DNA from: Acinetobacter wuhouensis
GTDB taxonomy: Bacteria > Pseudomonadota > Gammaproteobacteria > Pseudomonadales > Moraxellaceae
DNA: 64,000 nt
Direction of reading: 5' to 3'
NCBI RefSeq assembly: GCF_001696605.3
Contig: NZ_CP031716.1
Span: 2,170,001-2,234,000 of the forward strand
Of the stretch, positions 7,337 to 15,748 are shown piece after piece. The notes beneath the pieces are model-generated. The model was not told the origin of the DNA, searched no databases, and worked only from the letters and a program-made list of their open reading frames with translations. Position numbers and translations under genes: made by a program. Each line of letters begins with the position of its first letter. The stretch's first letter is position 1.

Positions 7337-7723
7337 TTAATTACCTACCACTTTTCGTAATTCGATTTTATTTTTCAATGCTTGAGCTCGCACTGAATCC
7401 ATTTGTGCGGCTGTTAAAGCAACGCCTTTTACTGTAACTACAGCAACATCAAATACACCCTGTACATAAAGTGGCATTTCAAGATTGTTAGTAGCGTGAT
7501 ACGTTGATTGCTCCATTGAAAAATCAGCTACAGAGACAGCATTCCAATCGCTCAGCACATCGCCTGTGAAAGTGGGATGAACAACCTTGTTGTTTTCATC
7601 AACAAGTACCAGATCACCACGTAAATAAGCCACACCTGTTGTTGGTTTTGCGTTCTCGGTACGAACGTTGTCACCAACAACAAGTTGCTTGACAACAATT
7701 GTTTCTGTGATTGTTTGACCCAT
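7337..7723 (-). CDS. Head decoration protein, lambda D-like
   Basis: 128 residues starting MGQTITETIVVKQLVVGDNV, with a T-x-x-V-A-Y-L-R-G-D-L-V-L-V strand and a C-terminal helix (LTAAQMDSVRAQALKNKIEL). This is the pattern of head decoration proteins that clamp expanded shells at threefold sites. It lies two bases from the capsid gene start on one side and two bases from the protease/scaffold gene on the other, so they are surely co-transcribed. Confidence 0.8.
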   Translation of the reverse strand: MGQTITETIVVKQLVVGDNVRTENAKPTTGVAYLRGDLVLVDENNKVVHPTFTGDVLSDWNAVSVADFSMEQSTYHATNNLEMPLYVQGVFDVAVVTVKGVALTAAQMDSVRAQALKNKIELRKVVGN

Positions 7724-7725
7724 GA

Positions 7726-8688
7726 TTATTTCGCCTCCTGAGCTGCAGCAAATTTACCGAATGCCTGATCCAGTGCTGTACCTTGTCCGTCTGCAATAAA
7801 TTGCTGTTGATTGCTTTGACCACCAGTTGCCTGATGATTAAATAAATGCGCCAAATGCGGTGGCACAGTGTTATTTTGCTGTTGACCTGTGGGTGCTGGT
7901 TGACCACCCGCGAACTGCTTCATTTGTTGCGACATGAATGCAAAAGAAGCGTCATCCATATTTGTATATGATGTTTTTTCTTCTGCGCTAAATTGTTTAT
8001 TCAAAGCAGTTTCTAAAGATTTAATATCTTCTTCACGTTTATTTGCTTTGAACTGTTTTAACTCAGCTTGAGCTGCATCACGCTCTTGCTCAGCCTTTGC
8101 CTGTGCTGCTTTCGCTTGTTCTAATTCGGTCACGTTTGTGTCCTCTTTGCTAAATTGTTTTGGATCGTGGCTTGCTGCCACGGCGTTGGTATTGTCATCA
8201 GCACCTAAAGCACAGAAAGACACTTCACGGATTCGACCACCACGGAATACTGTGATGGGTCCTTGGAGTAACTTTCCGTTTACCGTCACAGATGCATCTG
8301 CTTGGATTTCTTCAATGCTAGATGGCTCAATTCGTACTGACATCTGCCAAGGGAAACCATCATCCGAGTCTTGAGCCACTTGAGTACCAAACTCATTACT
8401 CATTAGGTCACCTGAAACAGTTAAACCAGTCTGATGATCAATTGAATGTGTATTGATAGCCCCTGCTCGTTGGCTTGATCGATGCTCAAGTAGTGCAGGA
8501 ATACGTCCCTTTAATTCCATTGAATCCAAATCAAAAATGATTCGATCCCAATACCAATGGTCTGTGATGGGTTCACCACTATACGCAACACCAGAGAATG
8601 TTCGTTTCTTTTTGCCTTCCTCAGCATTATCGACACTCAGTTGCCCAAGTTGAAAACAATACTGGTTAGGCTTTTCAGCTTCAGGCAT
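7726..8688 (-). CDS. Prohead protease and scaffold fusion
   Basis: About 320 residues from ATG 8688; GGAG stands seven bases before it, while the longer frame to 8712 runs into a terminator. The N-terminal 170 residues look like a prohead protease: FSGVAYSGEPITDHW, ALLEHRSSQRAGAI (candidate His), then DGFPWQMSVRIEPSSIEEI (candidate Ser) and GGRIREVSFCALGAD. From residue 180 on the chain is a Gln/Ala/Lys/Glu scaffold coil (LEQAKAAQAKAEQERDAAQA) with a Gln/Pro/Gly-rich end. Protease and scaffold in one chain fits small siphoviruses. I assigned catalytic residues by pattern only. Confidence 0.75.
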   Translation of the reverse strand: MPEAEKPNQYCFQLGQLSVDNAEEGKKKRTFSGVAYSGEPITDHWYWDRIIFDLDSMELKGRIPALLEHRSSQRAGAINTHSIDHQTGLTVSGDLMSNEFGTQVAQDSDDGFPWQMSVRIEPSSIEEIQADASVTVNGKLLQGPITVFRGGRIREVSFCALGADDNTNAVAASHDPKQFSKEDTNVTELEQAKAAQAKAEQERDAAQAELKQFKANKREEDIKSLETALNKQFSAEEKTSYTNMDDASFAFMSQQMKQFAGGQPAPTGQQQNNTVPPHLAHLFNHQATGGQSNQQQFIADGQGTALDQAFGKFAAAQEAK

Positions 8689-8702
8689 TTTCATGCTCCA
8701 AT

Positions 8703-8722
8703 AAAAAACCACCCTAAGGTGG
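8703..8722 (-). terminator. Intrinsic terminator before the protease/scaffold gene
   Basis: Stem CCACC/GGTGG (8709-8713 with 8718-8722, loop CTAA), then six T on the minus strand. It lies between the 8753-9097 gene and the protease/scaffold start, in the middle of the head operon. Confidence 0.65.
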
Positions 8723-8752
8723 CTTTAACTTAAATATTTGAATCCTAATTGA

Positions 8753-9097
8753 TCATAATGACCATCCAATCAGAACCCCAATCACCAAACCAGTCAGAAA
8801 GTAAAACCACATACGGTTATAGATTGGCGGGATGATCTTAAAATCATCGCTTTCCAACTCACTTAGAATTAAAGGGGGTGGTGGCACAAATTCAGGCTTA
8901 GGCTCTATTTGGATTCTTTTTGAATACAGTGGATTGTCTATTAAGTCTTGATTCATTGCTTTTCTAAAATCAACTTTAGCTTTAGCTATTTCAGCTTCGC
9001 CCAAGGGTTTTACATATACAACGCATCCACACGGACTATAACCATTGCCATTGAGACCATTCAGACCACGGCGACATGATTCGCATTTATTTTTCAT
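8753..9097 (-). CDS. Phage protein with Cys motifs and C-terminal membrane span
   Basis: 114 residues. The N-terminus MKNKCESCRRGLNGLNGNGY plus CGCVVYVKPLG holds four cysteines (CESC, CGC) suited to a small metal site. A Pro-rich middle (PEFVPPPPLIL) leads to one C-terminal hydrophobic span (MWFYFLTGLVIGVLIGWSL). It is placed between head morphogenesis and protease genes, whose stop and start it nearly touches. The membrane anchor is odd for a capsid protein. No family recognised. Confidence 0.55.
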   Translation of the reverse strand: MKNKCESCRRGLNGLNGNGYSPCGCVVYVKPLGEAEIAKAKVDFRKAMNQDLIDNPLYSKRIQIEPKPEFVPPPPLILSELESDDFKIIPPIYNRMWFYFLTGLVIGVLIGWSL

Positions 9098-10303
9098 TTA
9101 ATTCACCAGTGCTTTTAATGTATAAACTAATTTGCTGTCACTCGTAGCAATTGAAACCACTTCAAATGACAAACCAATCTCAAACAACACACCCTGACCT
9201 GCATTTAACTTTTCAAGATCAATACCCAAGCCTTTTGCATTCTCAATCTGAATAATGATGTTTGAGTCAGATCCACGCATAAGCATAGGTGCATTAAGCT
9301 GAATTGTTTGCCCCACTTGATATGAAGCCACCTGTTGAAGTGTTGCGACACCTGTCACCATTGAGTTTGAATTATTCGATACAGCTTGGATTTGATTTAA
9401 CCCATCCTGAACCCATTTCTTTAAAACATCCTCAGCAAGATTGATTGCAGGCTTTTGAATATATGCTGTTAACTCCGCATCATTGCCCTGCACGTAATCA
9501 ATCAGTGTCTTAATTGCACTTGGTCTGATATTTGGATCAAGTGGAATAACTGTATTTGCAATCGTGTCAAATAGATCACGGCTTGAATCAGTCATTGGTG
9601 CAAGCAAACTTGTTAACTCCTTACTTGCAGCCCATTCCGCTTTGATTCCGTGTTTCTGATCAAGCAAATATTCTTGATTTAAAATCGAGTCTGTAATCTT
9701 TTGATCGACCACTGACTCCATTTCACCAAAAGTTAGAGGGCTTGTAGACCATCCTGATTCCTCGGCAATTACAGGCAAATCCTCATCCGAGGTAATACCG
9801 TACTTCTTCGCCTGCGCCTCTGTCAGAGCAATCACAGTACATCGGCACATAAACCCCCACGGCGGGTAATACAACAACCAAAACGGGTCATCTATGTGCC
9901 GAATAATGCGATTTAATGCTAAATGACTCGGACGAACGCGAGAATCATTGATCGCCGAATACATAAGATAAGGGCGTTTATCTTTATTTCGCTGGTGTTG
10001 TTGCCAACGTCCATGCCCATAAGCCGTTTGAATGTTGGTACGGAATACATTCTTTAAATATCGATCACTCAGTACAATCTCATTCTCAGCAACCAATTTC
10101 TTAAAGTCGTTGTAAGTACTACCATCAGCAATTGATTTATTGACCGCTTTAATAACAGTCTCTACCTGTTCAATACTCGATAAAAACCCGACGGTTGTTG
10201 CCAACTGTCGGGTCTTAAGGTCCATCGAATAAAATTCATCGGGTAATACTATTTTTCGCTCATGTGCAAATCGAAGTGCTTCAAGAAAAGTAACTGGTTG
10301 CAT
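9098..10303 (-). CDS. Head morphogenesis protein, Mu F-like / SPP1 gp7-like
   Basis: 401 residues. The family core is plain: NVFRTNIQTAYGHGRWQQH near residue 86, then RPYLMYSAINDSRVRPSHLA, DPFWLLYYPPWGFMCRCTVI with the C-x-C pair, and a C-terminal beta region. The family (PF04233 type) binds inside the capsid near the portal. It starts one base after the portal stop. The C-terminal third (LNAPMLMRGSDSNIIIQIEN on) is an extra beta domain. Confidence 0.85.
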   Translation of the reverse strand: MQPVTFLEALRFAHERKIVLPDEFYSMDLKTRQLATTVGFLSSIEQVETVIKAVNKSIADGSTYNDFKKLVAENEIVLSDRYLKNVFRTNIQTAYGHGRWQQHQRNKDKRPYLMYSAINDSRVRPSHLALNRIIRHIDDPFWLLYYPPWGFMCRCTVIALTEAQAKKYGITSDEDLPVIAEESGWSTSPLTFGEMESVVDQKITDSILNQEYLLDQKHGIKAEWAASKELTSLLAPMTDSSRDLFDTIANTVIPLDPNIRPSAIKTLIDYVQGNDAELTAYIQKPAINLAEDVLKKWVQDGLNQIQAVSNNSNSMVTGVATLQQVASYQVGQTIQLNAPMLMRGSDSNIIIQIENAKGLGIDLEKLNAGQGVLFEIGLSFEVVSIATSDSKLVYTLKALVN

Positions 10304-11776
10304 TTACTTGCCTCCGCTTGCACTCACATAACCCAACACATCTGCCGCATATAAAGCTCGTTCTAAGTTTGCTGTGAACTGAGACTGTGAAGCACTTGGC
10401 ATCAATTGCATTAAATTTAATGCTAAATCCTCAGGTGATTCACTTGATTGAATCAGCTCATTAACTTGCTTCTGATCCAACAATTCAAACGAACGCTGCT
10501 CGTCGGTAAGCTCTTCAACCTCCTGCTGCTCTGGTGAGAGTTTCTTGGTACTGGCGGCAAAGCTAAAGGCTCTTTGTGGGAGGGCTTTGAACTGTGTATT
10601 AACTGAAACACCACCTTCATTCATTTTGAAGTGCTCAGCCTTAATGCCATATGTTTCCATAACATATTGCTGATTAAACTCAACTCCGAGATCCTTTAAT
10701 TTTAAATCACGGTTAACGACATCAACATTAAGATCCTGCTCACCACCTAGAATGACTGTGTGCTTTTCAAAATTATTCAGGAGGCAAATTGAATCGATAA
10801 TCTCTTGAACAGTTGGAGTAATCATTCGCAGATCAGAGTTACGCTTATCCATGCGTACTTCGTTGTGCACCACCCCAAGTGCCTTACTACCGCCCCCATC
10901 ATTCTCAGATGTCATGGTTTGACCCAAGACGACCTTTTGAATCCTTTTGGTCATTACCCTATCAAATGCTTCAAAAGCTGAACTACCAGCACCTGAGAAG
11001 TTTGTACCTACAGTATTAACATCATCCTCAGAATCAATTGAAATTACTGACTGAGCATGGGCATTAAGTAATGCGGTGGTCATTGCATCAATATCATCTT
11101 GATTTCGCCCATCTCCCCCCACTTTACCCACCAATAACGGCGATCCGAAACGCTCTAAGAACTTCACCCAAAACTTGGTACTGTTGGTTTTAAAGAACCA
11201 TAGCCAGTAAAGCTTGGAAAGTAATGGATCACCGTATGGCTGTTTAAATGTCGGTTTGCGTCGAGTCAAAAAGAACTTTAAGGGGTATGTCTTAAATACA
11301 TCAATCTCTAAACTCGACTGAGGTTTTCGGAAAATTAATTGTCCATCATTTTTCGGCTCAAACCATTCAAGAGGCTTAACAACTATTTCACTCAAAGTAA
11401 TACGACTTTGTAAATCAAAAGCAAAGACAGCCTCCATGACTGAATAACCGTATGGAAGAGCCTCCCATGCACCTGACACAATCTCAAAATGCCATTTGGT
11501 TAATAGCTCTTTAAGGAATAAAGTCTGTTCACCATGATCTTCAGCGAATCGCCACGGCGCATTCAAAACTGAATCTAGACGTGTCTCCATGGCTTGAGAA
11601 ATTTCATCATCTGCCAATAGCACTGAGAGCTTTTGTCGAGATAGGCCCGCAGCTCTTAAGACTTCATCAATGTCAGCTGCACGCCCCATAGAAAAAGCAA
11701 GCTTCTCAACTGCAACTTCTGTCATTAAACCTGCTGACTTAGGTTTAGTTTTTTTCTGCTTTTGTGATTTAGCCAT
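10304..11776 (-). CDS. Portal protein, DUF935 (Mu gp29-like)
   Basis: 490 residues. After a basic start (MAKSQKQKKTKPKSAG) comes VLLADDEISQAMETRLDSVL with the following WRF, then ALPYGYSVMEAVFAF, KPLEWFEPKNDGQLIFRKPQ, FFKTNSTKFWVKFLERFGSP and GQTMTSENDGGGSKALGVVH. This is the full DUF935 portal pattern. The portal ring is the DNA gate and packaging-motor dock. It lies ten bases after terL. A Mu-type portal with a lambda-type capsid in one head operon shows mosaic ancestry. Confidence 0.9.
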   Translation of the reverse strand: MAKSQKQKKTKPKSAGLMTEVAVEKLAFSMGRAADIDEVLRAAGLSRQKLSVLLADDEISQAMETRLDSVLNAPWRFAEDHGEQTLFLKELLTKWHFEIVSGAWEALPYGYSVMEAVFAFDLQSRITLSEIVVKPLEWFEPKNDGQLIFRKPQSSLEIDVFKTYPLKFFLTRRKPTFKQPYGDPLLSKLYWLWFFKTNSTKFWVKFLERFGSPLLVGKVGGDGRNQDDIDAMTTALLNAHAQSVISIDSEDDVNTVGTNFSGAGSSAFEAFDRVMTKRIQKVVLGQTMTSENDGGGSKALGVVHNEVRMDKRNSDLRMITPTVQEIIDSICLLNNFEKHTVILGGEQDLNVDVVNRDLKLKDLGVEFNQQYVMETYGIKAEHFKMNEGGVSVNTQFKALPQRAFSFAASTKKLSPEQQEVEELTDEQRSFELLDQKQVNELIQSSESPEDLALNLMQLMPSASQSQFTANLERALYAADVLGYVSASGGK

Positions 11777-11786
11777 ATTGCTTTAC

Positions 11787-13040
11787 CTAGGTATAAACAC
11801 GAGAACCACCACCGCCAGGACGAACTCTTGTTGGTGTGCTCTTAATCAATGGTTGTAAGCCATAGCGAATACCATCCATATGATGGTTATTCAGGTCCAG
11901 AATCTCAGGAAGTACGTCACCAGCTCGATTGACCTTATAGGAGTACAACTTGAATTCTCTTGCTGTCTCTGGACAATCAGGATGAATAACGATTTGCTTG
12001 AATTTCTTCATATACGTCACACCATCTTCTACAGATCCTGGCCACTTATCAGCAGCCTTGATCTTGAAGCCCTGACGCTTCATATAGCTGATCGTTTCAG
12101 GACGTGAGTTATCAGCTCGGATTTCATGTGTCCGTGCACCAGGTACTTCATCGAATAGATTTGGTAGATGGTCAATTTCACAGCCCACCTGATGTGCCTC
12201 ATTACGAATATAGAGAATGTCGTTATGTATAAAGATGCGATTGAGTGTGGTTGGATCTTGCGAGAATCCCCAGTCAGATCCGTAATAAACCTCTGTCCAA
12301 TCATCATCTGATTCAAATTCATCAACGACATAGCGACCAGAGAAAATAATCGCCTGACTAAACTCAAGATAAGCACCATGCCACACATGTTCGAACATCG
12401 ACCATGCATTCTCATCACCAGCAGCTTGCATCCGAATAGCGCGCTTACGGTCCTCTTCGTATTCATCAAGTAAGGTCTGAGGTGCAAATGGATTATTGTT
12501 GATGTTTACTTCAATAACGATTGAATCATCTGGAGCAAACTCACCACGTAAAAACTCATCAATCGGATCATCCTTTGACTCTGGGTTCCAAGTCGCCCAG
12601 ATTTGCGAACCTTCGGCACGCATTGTCGGACGCAATAAACGTAGTGATTTGGCTGAGAGTCGATTCGCTTCCTCAATCCATGCGATCTTAAATCCTTCAA
12701 GTGACTTGATAGAGTCTGCCGTATGATCTTGCATACCTTGGAACAGGATAACCCCTTCACCACCTTTACGCTTTATCAAGTCACGTTGCACATCAAATAA
12801 ATGCGATACGCCTAAGGCTTTAATCTTGTCTTCAATGAGCTGCTTACTTGAGTATTTAATTGATTTCTGGATTTCACGAATACATACGGCACGTAGATCC
12901 TTATCAACTACACATTCCTCTACCAGCTGTTCACCAACAAAATGTGATTTACCAGATCCACGTCCACCATATGCTCCTTTGTATCGAGCAGATTTAAACC
13001 ATGGTTTAGACCAACGTGGAGTTTTTATTCTAAGCTCCAC
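11787..13040 (-). CDS. Terminase large subunit
   Basis: 417 residues from a GTG at 13040; AGGAGGG stands seven bases before it, and no better ATG exists, so the RBS decides the start. Walker A is GAYGGRGSGKSHF (near residue 24), Walker B IAWIEEAN, coupling motif ATWNPES; the C-terminal nuclease part has YGSDWGFSQDPTT and EIRADNSRPETISYMKRQGF, then HMDGIRYGLQPL with acidic residues. This is the PBSX-type (Terminase_3/6C) arrangement. The motor packages DNA into the head. It follows terS with the RBS overlapping the terS end. Confidence 0.95.
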   Translation of the reverse strand: MELRIKTPRWSKPWFKSARYKGAYGGRGSGKSHFVGEQLVEECVVDKDLRAVCIREIQKSIKYSSKQLIEDKIKALGVSHLFDVQRDLIKRKGGEGVILFQGMQDHTADSIKSLEGFKIAWIEEANRLSAKSLRLLRPTMRAEGSQIWATWNPESKDDPIDEFLRGEFAPDDSIVIEVNINNNPFAPQTLLDEYEEDRKRAIRMQAAGDENAWSMFEHVWHGAYLEFSQAIIFSGRYVVDEFESDDDWTEVYYGSDWGFSQDPTTLNRIFIHNDILYIRNEAHQVGCEIDHLPNLFDEVPGARTHEIRADNSRPETISYMKRQGFKIKAADKWPGSVEDGVTYMKKFKQIVIHPDCPETAREFKLYSYKVNRAGDVLPEILDLNNHHMDGIRYGLQPLIKSTPTRVRPGGGGSRVYT

Positions 13041-13051
13041 GCCCAGCCCTC

Positions 13052-13477
13052 CTAATCGACAAATTCTCGAATAATCTTGATCTCTAAATCTGCACCGTCT
13101 TTACCAGTGTGCTCAACCTTTGTGGTTCTACCATCAGTCTCTTGTAATGCCAGTTTCAAAAGACTTTGTTTAGTTTTTTTGTTTTTCCCCGAATCGTCAT
13201 ACATTTTTTGCATTTCCTTTAATCGGTAGTACTTATTGGCAATCGGAATATCAATTAACCCTGAATCGAATTTTTCACGTGTCTCTTCAAATAACAGAAC
13301 ATATTTTTTACTGAGATTTTTTCCACGGCGTTTAGTTGGATCGTATAAAGCGACCTGGGATCGTTCAATAATCAAGTCAAATTCTTGCTTCACAAGATCC
13401 GCAACCTCTTGAGGGGTATCACGGCAAGCAAGAGACTGAACTATAAAGATTTTCACAGGCTCTTTTAGTGTTGCCAT
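13052..13477 (-). CDS. Terminase small subunit, DUF2280-like
   Basis: About 141 residues from ATG 13477, which has GAGG close before it. The N-terminal half is a helix-turn-helix: LACRDTPQEVADLVKQEFDL followed by RSQVALYDPTKRRGKNLSKK. The rest is helical (LLFEETREKFDSGLIDIPIA). DUF2280 proteins are the small terminases that recognise pac/cos DNA in Acinetobacter and Pseudomonas phages. A terminator lies directly upstream (13516-13537), before the gene. Confidence 0.85.
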   Translation of the reverse strand: MATLKEPVKIFIVQSLACRDTPQEVADLVKQEFDLIIERSQVALYDPTKRRGKNLSKKYVLLFEETREKFDSGLIDIPIANKYYRLKEMQKMYDDSGKNKKTKQSLLKLALQETDGRTTKVEHTGKDGADLEIKIIREFVD

Positions 13478-13515
13478 ATACACCTCTTTGTGTCGCTACG
13501 TGTCGCAAGATAGCC

Positions 13516-13537
13516 AAAAAAAAGAGCCTCTAGGCTC
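13516..13537 (-). terminator. Intrinsic terminator before terS
   Basis: Stem GAGCC/GGCTC (13524-13528 with 13533-13537, loop TCTA), then eight T on the minus strand. The stem overlaps the stop codon of the metallopeptidase gene. Confidence 0.75.
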
Positions 13538-14177
13538 AATTGATTACACACGTCCCACAACAAGCAGAAATACTCTTTTCAGACACAAACGGCGCATTCT
13601 TTGCGATTTCTAATAATCGTTTAACGTTTGCATCCGCACCCCAACGTTTAGTCTCACCAAAGAATACTTCCACGTCGTGACCTGCTAAGTAATGCTTTGG
13701 AAGTCCTGTATGGTCGCTACAGATAGGTTCACCATCTTCATCGCGTTCAACACCAATATGATAAAGCTCATGTTCGATCAAACGGCAAAACTCAACATCA
13801 TTCGAGTTTTCACAAAAACTTGCATCAACAGTGATTAAGTACACTGGCACAAAACCGAACCAATCCCGCATCTGTTGTTCTTGGCGAGCTTTCTTCCATC
13901 CGCCTTGATTGAACATTACTTTTTCGCACTGACCCAATACCATTCGCTTTTTAGCCACGGCGGCAGATGAAGCCCAAGCAAATGCTAAAAAGGTTTCATC
14001 ATCATGTAAGAGTTCCGCAATATGATCGTGATCAGGATTATGTAGATGACCGCCAACAGTCAGCCAATTCGCAACAACCCATTCTTTTAGATCAGGCGCG
14101 GGTGCAAGTCGTATTACTTCCTCTTCCTCGGCTTGATCAATAAAGTCAGTCGGTGGAAATGGTCTAATCTGTTCCAT
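13536..14177 (-). CDS. Putative phage metallopeptidase
   Basis: 213 residues. A zinc-protease motif HELYH is in CRLIEHELYHIGVERDEDGE with further acidic and His residues (CSDHTGLPKHYLAGHDVEVF). An Asp/Glu/His-rich N-terminal part (HLHNPDHDHIAELLHDDETF) and ITVDASFCENSNDVEF precede it. This matches the PhageMetallopep family often found just before the terminase genes in Acinetobacter phages. Substrate unknown; host factor or head maturation are both open. Framed by hairpins before (14189-14224) and after (13516-13537). Confidence 0.7.
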   Translation of the reverse strand: MEQIRPFPPTDFIDQAEEEEVIRLAPAPDLKEWVVANWLTVGGHLHNPDHDHIAELLHDDETFLAFAWASSAAVAKKRMVLGQCEKVMFNQGGWKKARQEQQMRDWFGFVPVYLITVDASFCENSNDVEFCRLIEHELYHIGVERDEDGEPICSDHTGLPKHYLAGHDVEVFFGETKRWGADANVKRLLEIAKNAPFVSEKSISACCGTCVIN

Positions 14178-14188
14178 ATGGCATCCAT

Positions 14189-14224
14189 AAAAAAACCCAT
14201 AATTTCTTGGGAAAAATTATGGGT
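14189..14224 (-). terminator. Intrinsic terminator before the metallopeptidase gene
   Basis: Perfect 11-bp stem (14195-14205 with 14214-14224, loop of eight), then seven T on the minus strand, 12 bases before the start codon at 14177. Confidence 0.8.
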
Positions 14225-14343
14225 ATAAAATTAAGTAGGCTATTGGAGTCTCACCTACACCAATCATAGTACGTAAATTAAATTTAATTTAAAATAGCAA
14301 ATTAAATCAAGAAATAAATTTTAACAATTGTTGAAATATTCTA

Positions 14344-14730
14344 TTAAAAACTATTACAAATTAAATTAATTGCATAACCTGATTGGATTCGATCGGGATG
14401 AAACCTTTCAATTTTGTACCCCATATCTTCAGCTAAATCATATTTACTAAACGCATTCGCTATCTTCTTTCCACCACGACCAGCAGCCCAAGAGCTACCC
14501 ACGATTTCAATAAGAAGATTTAACTTCACAATATAAAAATCAAATCGCCAATTTCTTGTTGATTCAAATTGAAATTTACGGCGATAACCAATGAGATTTT
14601 CTTCTAATTCTTGAAATAGGGTTTCTTCAGCTTCTAAATATTTTTCTGTAGCTTTAGGTAATGGTTTTGCTCTCGGTTTTCTTTTTATTTCTGATTTTTT
14701 GGTAAGTTGAGTGTATTGGTTAATTTCCAT
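14344..14730 (-). CDS. Vsr/DUF559-type nuclease-like protein
   Basis: 128 residues. Core: ESTRNWRFDFYIVKLNLLIE with IVGSSWAAGRGGKKIANAF and YDLAEDMGYKIERFHPDRIQ. D of FDFYI and E of LIEIVG fit the PD-(D/E)xK nuclease core seen in Vsr/DUF559 proteins. A second copy of this pattern is encoded at 18975-19388 (KWRADFHIVDKKILIEVEGG), so the phage carries two related nucleases. A Holliday-junction or recombination-end role is plausible; sequence alone does not decide it. The N-terminal 30 residues are Lys-rich. Confidence 0.6.
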   Translation of the reverse strand: MEINQYTQLTKKSEIKRKPRAKPLPKATEKYLEAEETLFQELEENLIGYRRKFQFESTRNWRFDFYIVKLNLLIEIVGSSWAAGRGGKKIANAFSKYDLAEDMGYKIERFHPDRIQSGYAINLICNSF

Positions 14731-15196
14731 AAATATGACCTAACAAACAACCAATGTAATTATGTTGTGAAATCTTTATTGATGTAATAAAACCCAAAAA
14801 TAAAAGATTTTAAATAATGAAACCAATAACTTGAATTCATAATATTAGCTTAACATTTATTATCAAAATATTGAGTATTTTCCCATTTATTAAAAAACTT
14901 ACTATATACTGACCAACATAAAACACTAAGAAACAAACAAGAAATAGCGCAAAATAAAACCCTGTAGATTTGGGAGAACCTACAGGGTATTTTTTTGAGC
15001 AAAAGGCTCACACAAATATAAAAAAGAAACAAACAACGCAATTAGTTCAATCAAGGATCGTATTCTAATCACAGCTTTCAAAATGAGCAATACTATTTTT
15101 ATTCAGCTTTACAGAAAATCAACTAATTCACGAAATAAAATCAATTAACCAGCAATTTAGTCTTTAAAATCTACAATCACTCTTCCATTTAGGCAT
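14731..15196. other. Gene-poor, very AT-rich stretch
   Basis: No convincing gene. The only longer frame (minus strand, 14850-15041, Cys- and Leu-rich) runs over the hairpin at 14959-14988 and has no ribosome site. Apart from that hairpin I see only AT-rich DNA that could hold promoters for the flanking minus-strand genes. Confidence 0.5.
14959..14996. terminator. Bidirectional terminator
   Basis: Stem ACCCTGTAG/CTACAGGGT (14959-14967 with 14980-14988). Seven T follow on the plus strand; TTTTATTTT follows on the minus strand. Confidence 0.7.
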
Positions 15197-15221
15197 TAAA
15201 AAAACCCCAACATATGGGGTT
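15197..15221 (-). terminator. Intrinsic terminator after the tRNA-Arg gene
   Basis: Stem AACCCCA/TGGGGTT (15203-15209 with 15215-15221), then seven T on the minus strand. It lies 54 bases beyond the tRNA 3' end and would end a transcript carrying the structured RNA and the tRNA. Confidence 0.75.
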
Positions 15222-15275
15222 AAAGGTTTCGAATTCGAAAGGTTTAAAAAGGACGAAATCGATCTAATTAAAATA

Positions 15276-15352
15276 TGGCACGCCATACAGGATTCGAACC
15301 TGTAACTAATGCAATAGAAGTGCAGTACTCTATCCAGTTGAGCTAATGGCGC
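15276..15352 (-). tRNA. tRNA-Arg (anticodon UCU), phage-encoded
   Basis: 77 bases with encoded CCA. Acceptor GCGCCAT pairs with ATGGCGT (first pair G-U). D arm GCTC/GAGT, anticodon stem with loop CTTCTAT giving UCU, which reads AGA and AGG, and T arm ACAGG-TTCGAAT-CCTGT. The end pair of the anticodon stem is weak (C opposite T). Phage tRNAs of this specificity usually supplement codons used more by the phage than by the host. It directly follows the structured region at 15361-15745 on the same strand, with only eight bases between them. Confidence 0.92.
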
Positions 15353-15360
15353 ATTAAAAA

Positions 15361-15745
15361 GGACATGGTGATCCGCCACACCCTTGCCTTAGATTACGAT
15401 ATTAATCAGCTCGGCAACTGATCTACCGCTACTCAACACGACTGCTTCTCAAAGTTAGCTATTGATCTGCTCTGTGTCTTTCAATTCCATTGGTCGGGGA
15501 GTCACCCACAATTTAAGGCTCTGAGGCTAACTCAATGTGTGACGAAATCACATTGGATTCAAACCGATTTATACGGCTGGTTTCTGCATCCCACCGTTTG
15601 CGCTTATAGCTGAACAATTTGTACAGCGTCACAAATCAAATCGCCCTTGTTTCGGGTGGCGAACTACCCTTAAGCGTATGCTGGCATGATGAATCTCCCG
15701 ATCATGTTACTTGTGCACGTCACAAGCACCTTTATAAAATTTAGA
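15361..15745 (-). ncRNA. Candidate structured phage RNA upstream of tRNA-Arg
   Basis: About 385 bases without a believable gene, yet much GC-richer than the surroundings (28 G/C of 60 at 15481-15540 against 14 of 60 at 15781-15840). Complementary segments fill it: 15710-15715 with 15721-15726; 15685-15690 with 15701-15706; a closing helix 15599-15606 with 15671-15678 that encloses hairpins 15642-15645/15658-15661 and 15617-15622/15631-15636; 15561-15565 with 15579-15583; 15533-15539 with 15549-15555; long-range 15453-15459 with 15526-15532; 15405-15409 with 15418-15422; 15367-15370 with 15379-15382. A terminator isolates it upstream, and the tRNA plus another terminator follow. Strand is inferred from the tRNA. 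It contains a T-arm-like GGTTTGAATCC near 15555-15565. Large phage RNAs beside tRNAs (GOLLD, ROOL) are known; identity with them is not claimed. Confidence 0.6.
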
Positions 15746-15748
15746 TGT

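Noticed and set aside
12080..12487. 135-codon minus-strand frame within terL
   Set aside because: It is a shadow of the terminase large subunit frame, which carries all the motifs.
14850..15041. 63-codon Cys/Leu-rich frame that could be a membrane peptide
   Set aside because: No ribosome site, and it crosses the bidirectional terminator at 14959-14988.
15164..15379. 71-codon minus-strand frame
   Set aside because: It runs straight through the tRNA-Arg gene and the terminator at 15197-15221, so it is not coding.
15555..15600. A second tRNA suggested by the T-arm-like GGTTTGAATCC
   Set aside because: No matching acceptor, D arm or anticodon arm can be fitted around it; treated as part of the structured RNA.
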